Assembly (NCBI GenBank): GCA_963730555.1
Contig: CAVSSS010000006.1
Coordinates: 124,001-188,000, forward strand
Length of the DNA: 64,000 nt
Origin: Roseiarcus sp963730555
GTDB lineage: Bacteria > Pseudomonadota > Alphaproteobacteria > Rhizobiales > Beijerinckiaceae
Direction of reading: 5' to 3'
Shown in pieces: positions 1-8,589 of this stretch (position 1 is its first letter; every line of letters starts with the position of its first letter). The position numbers and the translations under genes are program-made. The notes under the pieces were generated by a model that was not told the DNA's origin, did no database searches, and worked only from the letters and a program-made list of their open reading frames with translations.

Positions 1-130
1 AAGATCTCCACCCTATCCACAGTAAGGCTACGGCGCGTGCCCACGCTCAGGCCGCCGCATGACGTCTGATCTGACTGCCACGCGATGTTCTCGACAAGCT
101 GAACCGCCTTTCGCGCGGGAGGTGACACCT

Positions 131-361
131 ATGCATAGCTACGAAGGTAAAGACCCGGCCGACGTGACCGCGATGTTTCGGATCGCATACGATGTCGCAA
201 TCAGGCGCTGTGACGTCTGCGAGCGATGCGGCAAAGCGCCGGTCTCGAAAGCGCTCCGCATTAAGGATCCGGTTTGGGGCGCCTTCGACACGCCTTCGAA
301 CCTGCTTGCGGTCTGCAACGCCTGCTACGAGGTCGGTCGCGGGGAACTGATCAGCAACTAA
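131..361 (+). CDS. Small HNH-like zinc-binding protein
   Basis: A 76-residue protein with two Cys-x-x-Cys knuckles, CERC near the middle and CNAC near the C-terminus, separated by a stretch ending in NLLAVC. This is the layout of HNH-type zinc-ribbon proteins. The catalytic His expected before the second knuckle is not visible, so it may bind zinc without being a nuclease. The ATG at 131 is chosen over the upstream in-frame ATG at 59 because GGGAGGTGA sits six bases before it. It stands alone on the plus strand and ends before a minus-strand terminator. Function is not established. Confidence 0.55.
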   Translation: MHSYEGKDPADVTAMFRIAYDVAIRRCDVCERCGKAPVSKALRIKDPVWGAFDTPSNLLAVCNACYEVGRGELISN

Positions 362-477
362 CCTACGGCTGGCGGCAGACGGCGCTCGCGAGAGATCGCA
401 AAGCCGCGTCGCGGTCCCGGCGAGAGCGTGATCTTGCGGGTGGCGAAGGGCGAGGGGGCGCGCTAACCCCGCCCGGC

Positions 478-509
478 AAACAAAAGCCCCGGCGCGCGAA
501 CGTCGGGGC
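478..509 (-). terminator. Rho-independent terminator, minus strand
   Basis: Read on the minus strand, a GCCCCG/CGGGGC stem is followed by TTTTGTTT. It lies just downstream of the broken phospholipase-D-like gene and is probably its terminator. Confidence 0.55.
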
Positions 510-536
510 CTTCGGCGGTGCGCTGCGTTGTCAGAC

Positions 537-868
537 AGCAAGGCGCTCAACCTCGGCGCGGATGAGCGTGTCGAGCCGGTGCGGAGGAGGCGACTTCGAC
601 GCAATAGCCCTTGAGATGCATGAGCTCGCGCCCGGCGCGCTTGACCTAAGCCCGAGGCCCTGGACCCGACGCCGAGCTGCGCCTCGACGTCGAACTCATT
701 GAGCCTCGAAGCTTCGCTTGCGTCGAGCCAGATCCGCACCGTCACGCCTCGCGCGGCCGCCTGGCGTAGCGCCTGATGACGGCGGTGTCCGTCAGCACAT
801 AGGCTGCCATGTCGATTTGCTTCGTGGCTTCGCGGATCGCAAGCCGGTCGAAAACCACCTCGCTCCGA
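537..868 (-). pseudogene. Phospholipase-D-like (HKD) domain, broken by frameshifts
   Basis: Three reading frames of the minus strand together give a recognisable PLD-family half-domain: IDMAAYVLTDTAVI, then QALRQAAARGVTVRIWLDA, then MHLKGYCVE (the H-x-K of the HKD motif), then RLLRTGS. Each block lies in order but in a different frame. At the first junction ATCCAG appears as ATCAG, so one base is missing. Only one HKD half is present and no start is visible; the gene begins right after the peptidase stop. Related NucT/Nuc-type proteins are secreted nucleases. A minus-strand terminator follows. Confidence 0.55.
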
Positions 869-1794
869 CTACGGGCCGCCGTTATCCCAAGCCACCACCA
901 CTGCGCTCGGAGTGATGATGTACGCAGTCGCGAGGTCAGTCACCCCATCCGAGGAAACAATCGAATCGACGAACGCGCTTGATAAATTAAAGTCGTGGTC
1001 TTTTGTGCCGGCGATGCACTGTCCAAACAGTACGGAATAAAAATCGGCCAGAAGGTTTCCGTTCCCCTCAATGATCCACTCGGCGCTCGAGCCATCGTTG
1101 TTCGCTCCATTCGGCGTAATGCCGACGCAAGTGGCCTGGTTGGTGCTGTAATTCAGTATGGAGACGAAGGCGTGATTCGGCTGAGGGGTCAGCACCAGAA
1201 ATCCCACACGATCGCCCGGTGTAACGGGAAAGTTAGGGACTGTAACCGCGCTGCCCGAAACCGGGAACCATTGCGTCCATGCGCGGTAAACGACGCCGTT
1301 GCTTGAACTCCGCGCGTCCGTGCCGGCTTGCACGACTTGACTGCTGCCGTTGTTCGGGTCGCCTCCCATTCCAACCCAGACGCCCAGCGCAAATCCCGTA
1401 TCCGGTTAGGAGGCGTGACTGTGGGGACAACCCACTGCCCATAGACCGTGTTCGCCAGTTCGGTGGGAGGATATCCAAGAGAAGAAGTATTCACTTGAGC
1501 GCCTGCCCACTGGCCGGACAAGCCGCCATATGAGGCTTGGGGCGTTCGCAGTGGGTGACGATGGACAATCGAACTATCTACCTGTAGCTCAGCTTTGATT
1601 ATCTTGAGGGGGCGCGCGAGAGTCTCGCTCCAAAGCTTGTGAAGGCGCGGCTCTTTATGAGGATCGGGCCGATGCGGGTAGCCATGCTTTCGCAAAAGGT
1701 GGCGAGACGCCCTCAGGGGGTCGAAGCCGGGCGGCGGCGGGTCGAAGGTCGTGAAGTGACTCAAGATCTCCGCTTCGGACATTTCGCTGGCCAT
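869..1794 (-). pseudogene. Peptidase G1 (eqolisin, glutamic peptidase) family, frameshifted
   Basis: The N-terminal frame starts at 1794 with GGAGGAGG five bases before the ATG and carries YGQWVVPTVTPPN. A shift at about 1400 moves into the frame of ALGVWVGMGGDPNN, then AWTQWFP, and the family signature SSAEWIIE. Together these are the G1 glutamic-peptidase fold. In the family Gln and Glu are catalytic, and the Glu of AEWIIE is present. Adding one base near 1400 restores one continuous protein of about 308 residues. No clear signal peptide is present; the first ~75 residues look like a propeptide or linker. Secretion is inference. Confidence 0.7.
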
Positions 1795-2257
1795 ATGTCC
1801 TCCTCCACCAGTTATTCTACCTCGTTACTTCAGGTCGTCGTGTTTGGGACCGCAAACATCGAGCGTTGCATCTTGCTGCGGCAACCGCAGTGACGGGGAT
1901 CACACCCCCCCTTCAAGTAAAGTCGGCGAGCGTCACGATGAGATCCGGCATCCTGACGTCGCTGCCCGCAACGCAGTGACCTTGGCCGACGTGCGCGGGA
2001 GGGGAACGCCTCGGCGTGAGTGACCCGCTTTGCCTGCGAGGCCGAGCGCTTTACGACGCGGACATGGCGAAACTCAACTCGGTGGGATCTCTCGCTCCTT
2101 AACGCGATCATGCCCAGTTGCCTCCCGGAACTATCAAGGCCGCGACCGTCCAAAACAAAAGCCCCGCGCTGCGAACGCACCGGCCTCATGGCCACATACG
2201 AAGCCCGACGATTTGCGGTGACTACCGACCAGCGCAGCCTGACCCCATATCCCCGAC
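1795..2257. other. Intergenic stretch, no gene recognised
   Basis: Possible short frames here show no domain, signal peptide or convincing ribosome binding site. Confidence 0.4.
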
Positions 2258-2821
2258 ATGGTTCGGATCGCCATCAGGCAAGCCGCGTTTGACGCCATCG
2301 CCGGCACCATGGCGCTCGGGATGATCCTGCTCGCCGCTCCCGCCTGCGCGGGAAGCCGCTTCGGCGGCGGCTTTCACGGCGGCGGCTTTCACCAGGGCTT
2401 TCACGGCGGTCGCGCCCGCGGTTTCTTTGGCGGTTACGTTTGCGTTTACAATTGCGGCTTGGGTTTCGACAGCGGGGGTTACAACTATGGCTATGGCTAT
2501 GGCTATGGCAACGGCTACGGCTATGGCAACGGCGCGGGAAATGCCGCCAGCATCAGCAACGGCTTAACCGGCGGCTATGTCCCCGATCCGGTAGGCGCAG
2601 ACATTCCGCCCCTGATCATTCCTACTAACTGCTGGGTTCGCCGCGCCGCTTACGATCCGTCCGGCGCTTATTTCGGGCACGTCCTAGTCAACCTCTGCCG
2701 CCCCTCGGATAGCGTGACTGTGACCGGGTTGAAAGCTCGGCCAAAAATGCCTGATACAGCGCCCGGGACCGCCCAGCCCGCTCCCCTGTACCGGTCGGGT
2801 GCGCCCAAATCACCCCAATAA
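2258..2821 (+). CDS. Secreted Gly/Tyr-rich repeat protein
   Basis: A 187-residue protein with a basic N-terminus, a hydrophobic segment (about residues 17-30) and a cleavage-like ACAG site, so it is probably exported. The mature part opens with GGFHGGGFHQGFHGG (His/Gly-rich), followed by iterated GYGYGNG (about residues 75-92) and a less biased C-terminal half with two cysteines (NCWVRR and NLCRP) that could form a disulphide. Such proteins are common in Rhizobiales and their role is unknown. A surface or metal-binding role is only a guess from composition. Confidence 0.65.
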   Translation: MVRIAIRQAAFDAIAGTMALGMILLAAPACAGSRFGGGFHGGGFHQGFHGGRARGFFGGYVCVYNCGLGFDSGGYNYGYGYGYGNGYGYGNGAGNAASISNGLTGGYVPDPVGADIPPLIIPTNCWVRRAAYDPSGAYFGHVLVNLCRPSDSVTVTGLKARPKMPDTAPGTAQPAPLYRSGAPKSPQ

Positions 2822-2829
2822 AACGGCTT

Positions 2830-3033
2830 TCAAACCCGCTCGTCTTTCGCCAGCGCCAAAATGACGTCGGAGAAGCTATCGCCAGGGCCGCGTATCGCCT
2901 TGAGGCGGGCGAGGACGATCGGCCCAAGCCAAACGAGGCACTGGCCCGTCGAGCTGAGCTTGCTTCCCTTGTCGTCGAGCAGGATGTCGTTCTTCGACGT
3001 GCGCAATGGGCGCTCTCGGTCGCGCTCGGTCAA
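2830..3033 (-). CDS. Small conserved hypothetical protein (RGPGxSxSDVI family)
   Basis: A 67-residue protein ending in RLKAIRGPGDSFSDVILALA. This tail recurs in small rhizobial proteins whose helical end resembles ribbon-helix-helix or antitoxin-type proteins. The start is uncertain: the first candidate is TTG at 3033 and no strong ribosome binding site is seen. It converges on the Gly/Tyr-rich gene, with a gap of 8 bp. DNA binding is inference. Confidence 0.45.
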   Translation of the reverse strand: MTERDRERPLRTSKNDILLDDKGSKLSSTGQCLVWLGPIVLARLKAIRGPGDSFSDVILALAKDERV

Positions 3034-3555
3034 AAGCGGGCGCGAGAAGCCGGGACCGAGAAGTCCGGCGTGTCGGGGATCAGCCTATCCCGCGCCGCCT
3101 CCAGTTATAGCCTATGCCTTGGCGCCGACCAGCGACCACGAGCTTCGAAAAGGCGTCGGCAGGGCTAGCTGGGCGGCGGAAGGAGTTCGCCAACCTCGCC
3201 ATAGCCTCCCGACTTCCGACGCCATGCACCGAGGGACCACGCGTCGGGTCCCGTCCGCCACAGGGCAATGCAGACGGTCGGATTTCTGTTCATCGTGTCC
3301 ACAAGGTCTCATCCGGTCGAAGCGCGCGCATCGAACCGTCGGCGCTCTGTTTGAAGGAACTGGTTTGCTGCGCTGTGGTCGCCCGCCAACGCGGTGAAGC
3401 GCGCCGTCATGAGTTAGCACCTGACCGCTATTTGCGCATTCCGGCCGGCTGGAATCGACGTTGAGCGGTCATGGCTGATCGTGCACGCCGCAGCCGAGGG
3501 GTAAACCGGTCGTTCACGTCAGCGCGGAAGTCTGGCCCCGCGGCGCCGCGTTGAA
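3034..3555. other. Intergenic stretch, no gene recognised
   Basis: Short frames on both strands overlap each other and none shows a known motif or good start signal. Confidence 0.4.
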
Positions 3556-3591
3556 TCAGCCCCTCAGAAAAAGGCTGATCTCCTCGAAGAA

Positions 3592-4944
3592 TCAACTCGA
3601 AGCCGGCTCATGCTCCAGGAACAAATGGTTTCGACCAGGCAAGGCGATGAAGCGGGCGCCTGGGATGCCGCCGGCCAGCTGGCGCCCGGCTTCGAGTGGA
3701 ACCATCTGGTCGTCCCGCACGTGCATGACGAGCGTCGGCGCCTTCACTTTGGGGAGCAGATCGATGATATCGAAATCGTTGACGGCATCGAAATAGCGAA
3801 CGGCGCACTCGGGAGAAGTCGTTTTCAGTTGCAGCTCGTTGAAAATGTCCGCCTGCTCATGCGTTGCTCCCGGGATGAAAAGCCCTGTGAACATTTGCCG
3901 AAAGCTCGGATTGTCCGCGCCCCATCCGAGCCGCATCAAGGTCGTCATCGCATCGCGTCTTTCTTTCTCGGCCGGAGAGCGCTTCTTTCCGCCGAGCGCG
4001 AACGCGCCGTACAAAACAAGGTGCGACACGCGTTCCGGGTGGCGCACCGCATAGGCGACGGCCACGGCGCCGCCTTGGGATATCCCGAGGAGCGGGAAAC
4101 GCTCGATACCGACCGCATCGACGACCGTCTCGAGGTCGGTCACCCAGGCATCGAGTGAGAGCGTGTCAACGTCCCAGTCTGACATGCCGTTGCCTCTCGC
4201 GTCGTAGCGAATGAGCATATGGCCGCGCGACAGCCCACGAAAGAAATGCCGCCATACCGGACTTTCCCAGTCGTATTCTAGATGATTCATCCAGTTGCCG
4301 GACTTCACGATCGGCGGCCCGCTGCCTGAAATCGCGTAGGCAAGGCGCACTCCATCAGGCGCCCGGCAATATTTGATCGTCTGCGCCACATTCGCATCGT
4401 CTGGCCTAAGGGCGCCGTCCGTGTTGTCCATATAATCGATCGCGAATACCTCGACCGCCTTACCGATGTTTTTCAATTTTTGCAGACCGAGAGTTCGGAA
4501 ACCGAAAGCAAGCTTTCCGCTGATCTGATCATAGACGGCCCGGGATATTGAGACGCCGCCGGGCTTGCAGATGCTCTCGAGTCGAGCCGCGATGTTGACC
4601 CCCTCGCCCAAAATATCGTCGCCATCGATCAGCACGTCGCCCAGATGGACGCCGATGCGATAGACGACCCGCCTCGCCTCAGGCATACCGACGTTGCGCT
4701 CGACCATCATGTTCTGGATCGTCACTGCGCATTCGACGGCGGCGACGACGGATGGAAACTCGAGCAATACACCGTCGCCCATGGTCTTGACGACCCGGCC
4801 GCCGAGACCCGCAACGGTCGGAGCCGCTGCTTTGCGATGCTCGCGCACCGCCTTCGCCGTCCCCGCCTCATCCTCGCCCATCAACCGGGAATAGCCGACA
4901 ACATCGACGGCCATGATTGCGGCGAGTTTCCGTGCTTCGCCCAT
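3592..4944 (-). CDS. Adenylate/guanylate cyclase domain fused to alpha/beta hydrolase
   Basis: A 450-residue fusion. Residues 1-170 are a class III nucleotide cyclase homology domain, with metal-binding Asp candidates at 14 (AVDVVGYS) and 57 (TMGDG). Residues 195-450 are an alpha/beta hydrolase with nucleophile elbow GISQGG (Ser289), a late Asp in MHVRDDQMV and a His in GRNHLF. The start at 4944 has GGAGAACACC before it; an upstream in-frame start at 4992 is less likely. The stop at 3592-3594 (TGA) is followed in frame by FFEEISLFLRG and a second stop at 3556. That is the expected family C-terminus, so the protein is shortened by a point nonsense change or is read through. Confidence 0.8.
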   Translation of the reverse strand: MGEARKLAAIMAVDVVGYSRLMGEDEAGTAKAVREHRKAAAPTVAGLGGRVVKTMGDGVLLEFPSVVAAVECAVTIQNMMVERNVGMPEARRVVYRIGVHLGDVLIDGDDILGEGVNIAARLESICKPGGVSISRAVYDQISGKLAFGFRTLGLQKLKNIGKAVEVFAIDYMDNTDGALRPDDANVAQTIKYCRAPDGVRLAYAISGSGPPIVKSGNWMNHLEYDWESPVWRHFFRGLSRGHMLIRYDARGNGMSDWDVDTLSLDAWVTDLETVVDAVGIERFPLLGISQGGAVAVAYAVRHPERVSHLVLYGAFALGGKKRSPAEKERRDAMTTLMRLGWGADNPSFRQMFTGLFIPGATHEQADIFNELQLKTTSPECAVRYFDAVNDFDIIDLLPKVKAPTLVMHVRDDQMVPLEAGRQLAGGIPGARFIALPGRNHLFLEHEPASS

Positions 4945-5367
4945 GGTGTTCTCCAGGCCCGGGCTACAGCGGCGTGAAAACCAATCTAACATAACGATCA
5001 GCCGGAATCCCGGGTCTTGATGTCGAGCGCTTCAAGCGCAGCGAGGGCACCCCAGAGCACTTCGGGAATGACCGGTCTTTGCGTATACCGTTGAAAAACT
5101 CGGAAATTGAGGTGCCGCGAAAATCTCATTCGAGCGCATATAGTGTTGTCTACGTCGGTAGTTGCCACATCAACGCATATTAGGGCGTCGTACGTGGCAA
5201 GACCGGTCGCTCAGCCGAACCCCTAAGGAATATTCCGTCGAGGCTTCCGGCGGCCCCCTGAATTGTGATCGACGCAGAAATTCGAGTTTTTCAACATCGG
5301 GTAATGGGCGGGAGCTCTTCCACAAAGGCCGATAGCATCGGGGGCGATTTGGAAGAGGAGATCCGAC
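4945..5367. other. Intergenic region holding a MITE-like element
   Basis: No gene recognised. It contains the inverted-repeat element described separately and the 5' region of the IS110 transposase gene. Confidence 0.4.
5090..5295. repeat. MITE-like element with 13-bp inverted repeats
   Basis: GTTGAAAAACTCG at 5090-5102 is exactly complementary to CGAGTTTTTCAAC at 5283-5295, and similarity continues a few bases inward. The 206-bp body has no coding capacity. The left border, TTTGCG-x-ATACCGTTGAAAAA, recurs at the outer end of the IS1182 remnant near 9963, which suggests a non-autonomous derivative of that family. Confidence 0.5.
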
Positions 5368-6381
5368 ATGGACTATTTCGCTGGCCTCGATATCTCGATG
5401 GACGAGACGCATGTTTGCGTTCTTGACCGTGAAGGGGCGGTCGTTTGCGAGAGCAAGGCGGCGTCGACAGCAGAGGCGATCGCCGGCGAATTGTCGAAAG
5501 CGCCGAGTTGCCGTCGGATTGTATTCGAGACGGGGCGAATGGCGTCGATCCTGTTTCACGGGTTGAACCAGCTTGGTCTCCCAGTGGTCTGCGTCGAGAG
5601 CCGGCAGGCCTACCAGGCGCTCAAGTCGCTCGCCACCCACAAGACCGATCGCAATGATGCTCGTGGTCTGGCGCACCTCGCCCGAACTGGCTTCTTCAAG
5701 CCTGTGCATGTGAAGTCATTGCGCGCCCACGCGCTCCGGTCTCTGATCAGCGCGCGCAAGAAGCTGGTCGGCCAGCGAGTGACCTTGGAAAATCAGATCC
5801 GAGGCTTGGCGGTTGTGTTCGGCGTCCGACTGCCTCGCGCGCTCACCGTCGCCTTCATCGACCAGGGTCTCAAAGCCAGCGAAGGGGTCGCGGGTCTCTC
5901 CGCCGCTATGCGGGGTTTGAGTGCTGCGCGCGTCGCTGTGATGACTGCGGTCGCCGCGATCGACGCGGACATCAGACGCATGACAAGGGCCTCTGCGGCC
6001 TGCCGTCGGCTCATGACTATCCCAGGCGTAGGACAGTTGACCGCTCTCGCCTTTGTCGCGGCAATCGACGATCCCTCCCGCATCCGCCGATCCCGCGACA
6101 TCGGCGCTTATCTGGACTTGGTCCCCAGGCGGTATCAGTCGGGGGAGGTCGATTACACCGGCGGCATCTCCAAATGCGGCGATGGGCGGGTGCGAACCCT
6201 GTTGTACGAGGCCGCCAACGTCATGCTGACGCGCTATAAGGGCCACCTCAAGCTCAAGGACTGGGCCTTCGCGATCGCCAAACGATCAACGATGCGCAAG
6301 GCCCGTGTCGCTCTGGCTCGCCGCCTCGCGATCATCATGCACGCGATGCTGCGCGACGGAACCGAGTTCGTGCCGACTTAG
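5368..6381 (+). CDS. IS110-family transposase
   Basis: A full-length 337-residue DEDD transposase. The N-terminal half carries the first Asp in GLDIS and the KTDRNDARGLA motif (DEDD RuvC-like domain). The C-terminal half carries MTIPGVGQLTALAFVAAI (Transposase_20 domain), followed by SGEVDYTGGISKCGDGRVR. IS110 elements move by an RNA-guided or RuvC-like mechanism without long inverted repeats, and none were found. The non-coding flanks at 5296-5367 or 6382-6600 could hold a bridge-RNA gene, but I could not fold them. It is complete and may be active. Confidence 0.92.
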   Translation: MDYFAGLDISMDETHVCVLDREGAVVCESKAASTAEAIAGELSKAPSCRRIVFETGRMASILFHGLNQLGLPVVCVESRQAYQALKSLATHKTDRNDARGLAHLARTGFFKPVHVKSLRAHALRSLISARKKLVGQRVTLENQIRGLAVVFGVRLPRALTVAFIDQGLKASEGVAGLSAAMRGLSAARVAVMTAVAAIDADIRRMTRASAACRRLMTIPGVGQLTALAFVAAIDDPSRIRRSRDIGAYLDLVPRRYQSGEVDYTGGISKCGDGRVRTLLYEAANVMLTRYKGHLKLKDWAFAIAKRSTMRKARVALARRLAIIMHAMLRDGTEFVPT

Positions 6382-6888
6382 ACCCAACAAGCCACGAGAC
6401 AGGAGGCCGCATCCAGCTCCAAGAGGAGCGACGCCCTAAGGAGGGAGCAGACAACGGCGCGGATTCTGTTGCATGCGGCCTGCGACTGGCCGACTGCGAT
6501 TTCAACCTAGCCGCCCTGCACCTAGCTTACCCCATCAAGCGCCAGCCGAGCGCGCAGAGAACACAGGCATCCTAAGGCGTCGACAACGAAGAGCCTCCCG
6601 CCCTTGACCCCATTAGAGAACAAAATCCGGGCGAAAGCCGTCGTTCCATTGCGAGCGCGAAATAGCGCCGACCACCCGAAGGCGAAGTCCGACTCGAAGT
6701 ATCGGTCCTGTGTACCCTTCCCCGGCTCTGCTGGCGTAGGAGGCTCCGCGGGGATAACGACATCTCAGCGTAGACTCGTGTTGCTCGGTATGCGCCGACA
6801 GGCACGGCCCCGCTCTTCTCGCCCTCTTGCAATGGCGTCTGTCCTGTGCGCTATATATTACGATATATAGCACCCATCGAGGTTTTCG
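6382..6888. other. Non-coding stretch after IS110, with a palindromic operator at its end
   Basis: No gene recognised. The first part may belong to the IS110 element. The last part contains the AT-rich palindrome at 6850-6871. Confidence 0.4.
6850..6871. promoter_or_regulatory. AT-rich palindrome upstream of the gene at 6889
   Basis: GCTATATAT-TACG-ATATATAGC has two perfect 9-bp arms around a 4-bp centre, 18 bp before the GTG start. It stands out in GC-rich surroundings. It could be a repressor operator overlapping a -10 region. Confidence 0.45.
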
Positions 6889-7269
6889 GTGAGTGTTGAG
6901 TTCGCTATCGGCGAGATGACCCGCTTCGAAACCGCGGAGGATGGATCATCCGTCCGTCTCGACATGGAAGATGTCAACGGACGCCTCGTCTCGCTGCACA
7001 TGCCGCTCAAATGTCTCAATCAACTCATCATGACGCTGCCCGAGATAGTCAGGCGCGCCTTGCAAGCGCAGCACCGTGATGCTTCTTTGCGGATCGTCTA
7101 CCCGCTGGCCCGATTTCAACTGGAGTTAGCCGGCGATTCCGAGACGCGTATTCTCACTTTGGAGACGCCGGACGGCTTCAGCGCGTCGTTTGGGCTGACG
7201 GAGGAGCAATGGCGTGAGATCGGGCCCGACGATCACTGCGAAGTTACGCGCAAACTGCGCGCAAATTAA
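6889..7269 (+). CDS. Hypothetical cytosolic protein
   Basis: 126 residues, acidic, with no signal peptide or membrane segment. Motifs such as RLDMEDVNGRLVSLHMPLKCLNQL and the ending GLTEEQW look like a conserved small beta-rich protein of Rhizobiales; I do not recognise a function. The start is GTG. The stop codon directly abuts the IS630 left end, so the native C-terminus may be altered by the insertion. Confidence 0.5.
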   Translation: MSVEFAIGEMTRFETAEDGSSVRLDMEDVNGRLVSLHMPLKCLNQLIMTLPEIVRRALQAQHRDASLRIVYPLARFQLELAGDSETRILTLETPDGFSASFGLTEEQWREIGPDDHCEVTRKLRAN

Positions 7270-7362
7270 CTAGAGCGGAATCCGAGCTGAGTGAATCGAG
7301 GGGGATTCCGCCGATGCGGGCGTTGTGATTTAAGCTTCCTGCCGGATCGGAGGCCGGCAGGC

Positions 7363-7761
7363 ATGTCGAAAGCGCTGTCGCTTGATCTTCGGGTTCGGGT
7401 TTTGGCGGCGGTTCAGGCCGGCGCCACGCACCGTGAGGCGGCGGACAGGTTCGGCGTCAGCGCAGCGAGCGTGAGCCGCTGGCGAACGCGGGAGCGCAAT
7501 CAAGGCGACGCGTGTCCGAAGGCGTTGGGCGGTGACCGGCGGTCAGGGCGCATCGAAGCGCACCACGAAGCGGTGATGGCGGCGCTCGGCCCAGACCGGG
7601 ACGCGACGATACAGGAGGTTCGCCGCGATCTTGCCGCTCGCGGTCTCACCTTCGGATTCGGCACGATCCAGCGCTTCTTCGCGCGTCACGCCATCACGCG
7701 TAAAAAAAGACTGCGCACGCCGCGGAGCAGGATCGTCCAGACGTCGCAGAGCGACGATTGA
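7363..7761 (+). CDS. IS630 transposase, helix-turn-helix part (orfA)
   Basis: 132 residues containing DLRVRVLAAVQAGATHREAADRFGVSAASVSRW, a winged-helix/HTH DNA-binding region that recognises the element ends. An alternative start lies further upstream at 7291, inside the terminal repeat region; 7363 gives the family N-terminus MSKALSLDLR. It overlaps orfB by 4 bp (7758-7761), the arrangement used for frameshift or coupled expression in this IS group. Confidence 0.8.
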   Translation: MSKALSLDLRVRVLAAVQAGATHREAADRFGVSAASVSRWRTRERNQGDACPKALGGDRRSGRIEAHHEAVMAALGPDRDATIQEVRRDLAARGLTFGFGTIQRFFARHAITRKKRLRTPRSRIVQTSQSDD

Positions 7762-8303
7762 GATGGTTTGACAGGCAGCTCGACCTCGACCCCGAACGGC
7801 TGGTCTTCATCGATGAAACCTGGGCCTCAACCAACATGGCGCGCCGCTATGGCCGGTGTCTGCGCGGCGAACGCCTGCGGGTTGGCGTTCCGCATGGCCA
7901 TTGGAAAACGACGACATTTGTCGGCGGACTGACGCTGCGCGGCTTCATCGCGCCGTTCGTCCTGGACGGCCCGATCAATCGCGTCGCCTTCGAGACCTAC
8001 GTCGAGAAGGTCCTCGCCCCAGAGTTGCGCGAGGGCGATACGGTGATCATGGACAATCTCCCGGGCCACAAAGGCCCCAGAGTGCGCCAGCTGATCGAAG
8101 CTGCTGGCGCCCATCTCCTCTACCTCCCGCCCTACAGTCCCCACTTCAATCCCATCGAGAACGCCTTCGCCAAGCTCAAGGCGCTCCTGCGTAAAGCGGC
8201 TGAGCGAACCGTCGAGGGTCTCTGGATCGCCATTGGCGAACTCATCGACCTCTTCAGCCACAACGAATGCCGCAACTTCTTCACTGGGCTACGATGCAGA
8301 CTG
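7758..8303 (+). CDS. IS630 transposase, DDE catalytic part (orfB)
   Basis: Carries the DDE residues in VFIDETWAST, VIMDNLPGHKGP and PYSPHFNPIENAFAKLK. The usual C-terminus is FTGxGYDAD plus stop. Here the bases for GYDAD and TGA are present, ending at about 8303, but one frame away from the body. A single-base indel near 8289 therefore makes the literal frame run on to 8726 past the IS end. The coordinates given assume that indel is corrected. If the shift is real, the protein gains a long foreign tail. Confidence 0.75.
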
Positions 8304-8589
8304 ATCGGATTCCGCTCTAGCCCTCATTATCGGCCGATCCGCTGGGGATCGCCCACGCCAGCAGGCTCGCGAGGTAGGTCACTCCTCCAGCGACTTGAAG
8401 CGTTAAGAGCGAGGTCGGACGGTCTCGAACGCCTCAAGCTCGCGTCCACTCTGCGTCGTCTTCGTCACCCCGTAACGGATCATCTGCGCCGGGATCTCTT
8501 ACACCTTTCGCAAGGTAACATGATTGCATCGCTATTCCCGATCGGGTACAACGAGACTCTACAAACAAAAATCACGCATGGAGGGAACA

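Larger units (their letters stand above)
7270..8320 (+). mobile_element. IS630-family insertion sequence
   Basis: Perfect 16-bp terminal inverted repeats: CTAGAGCGGAATCCGA at 7270-7285 and its complement at 8305-8320. Both ends carry the TA dinucleotide (7271-7272 and 8318-8319) that this family duplicates on insertion. It encodes a split transposase, orfA and orfB. Confidence 0.85.
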
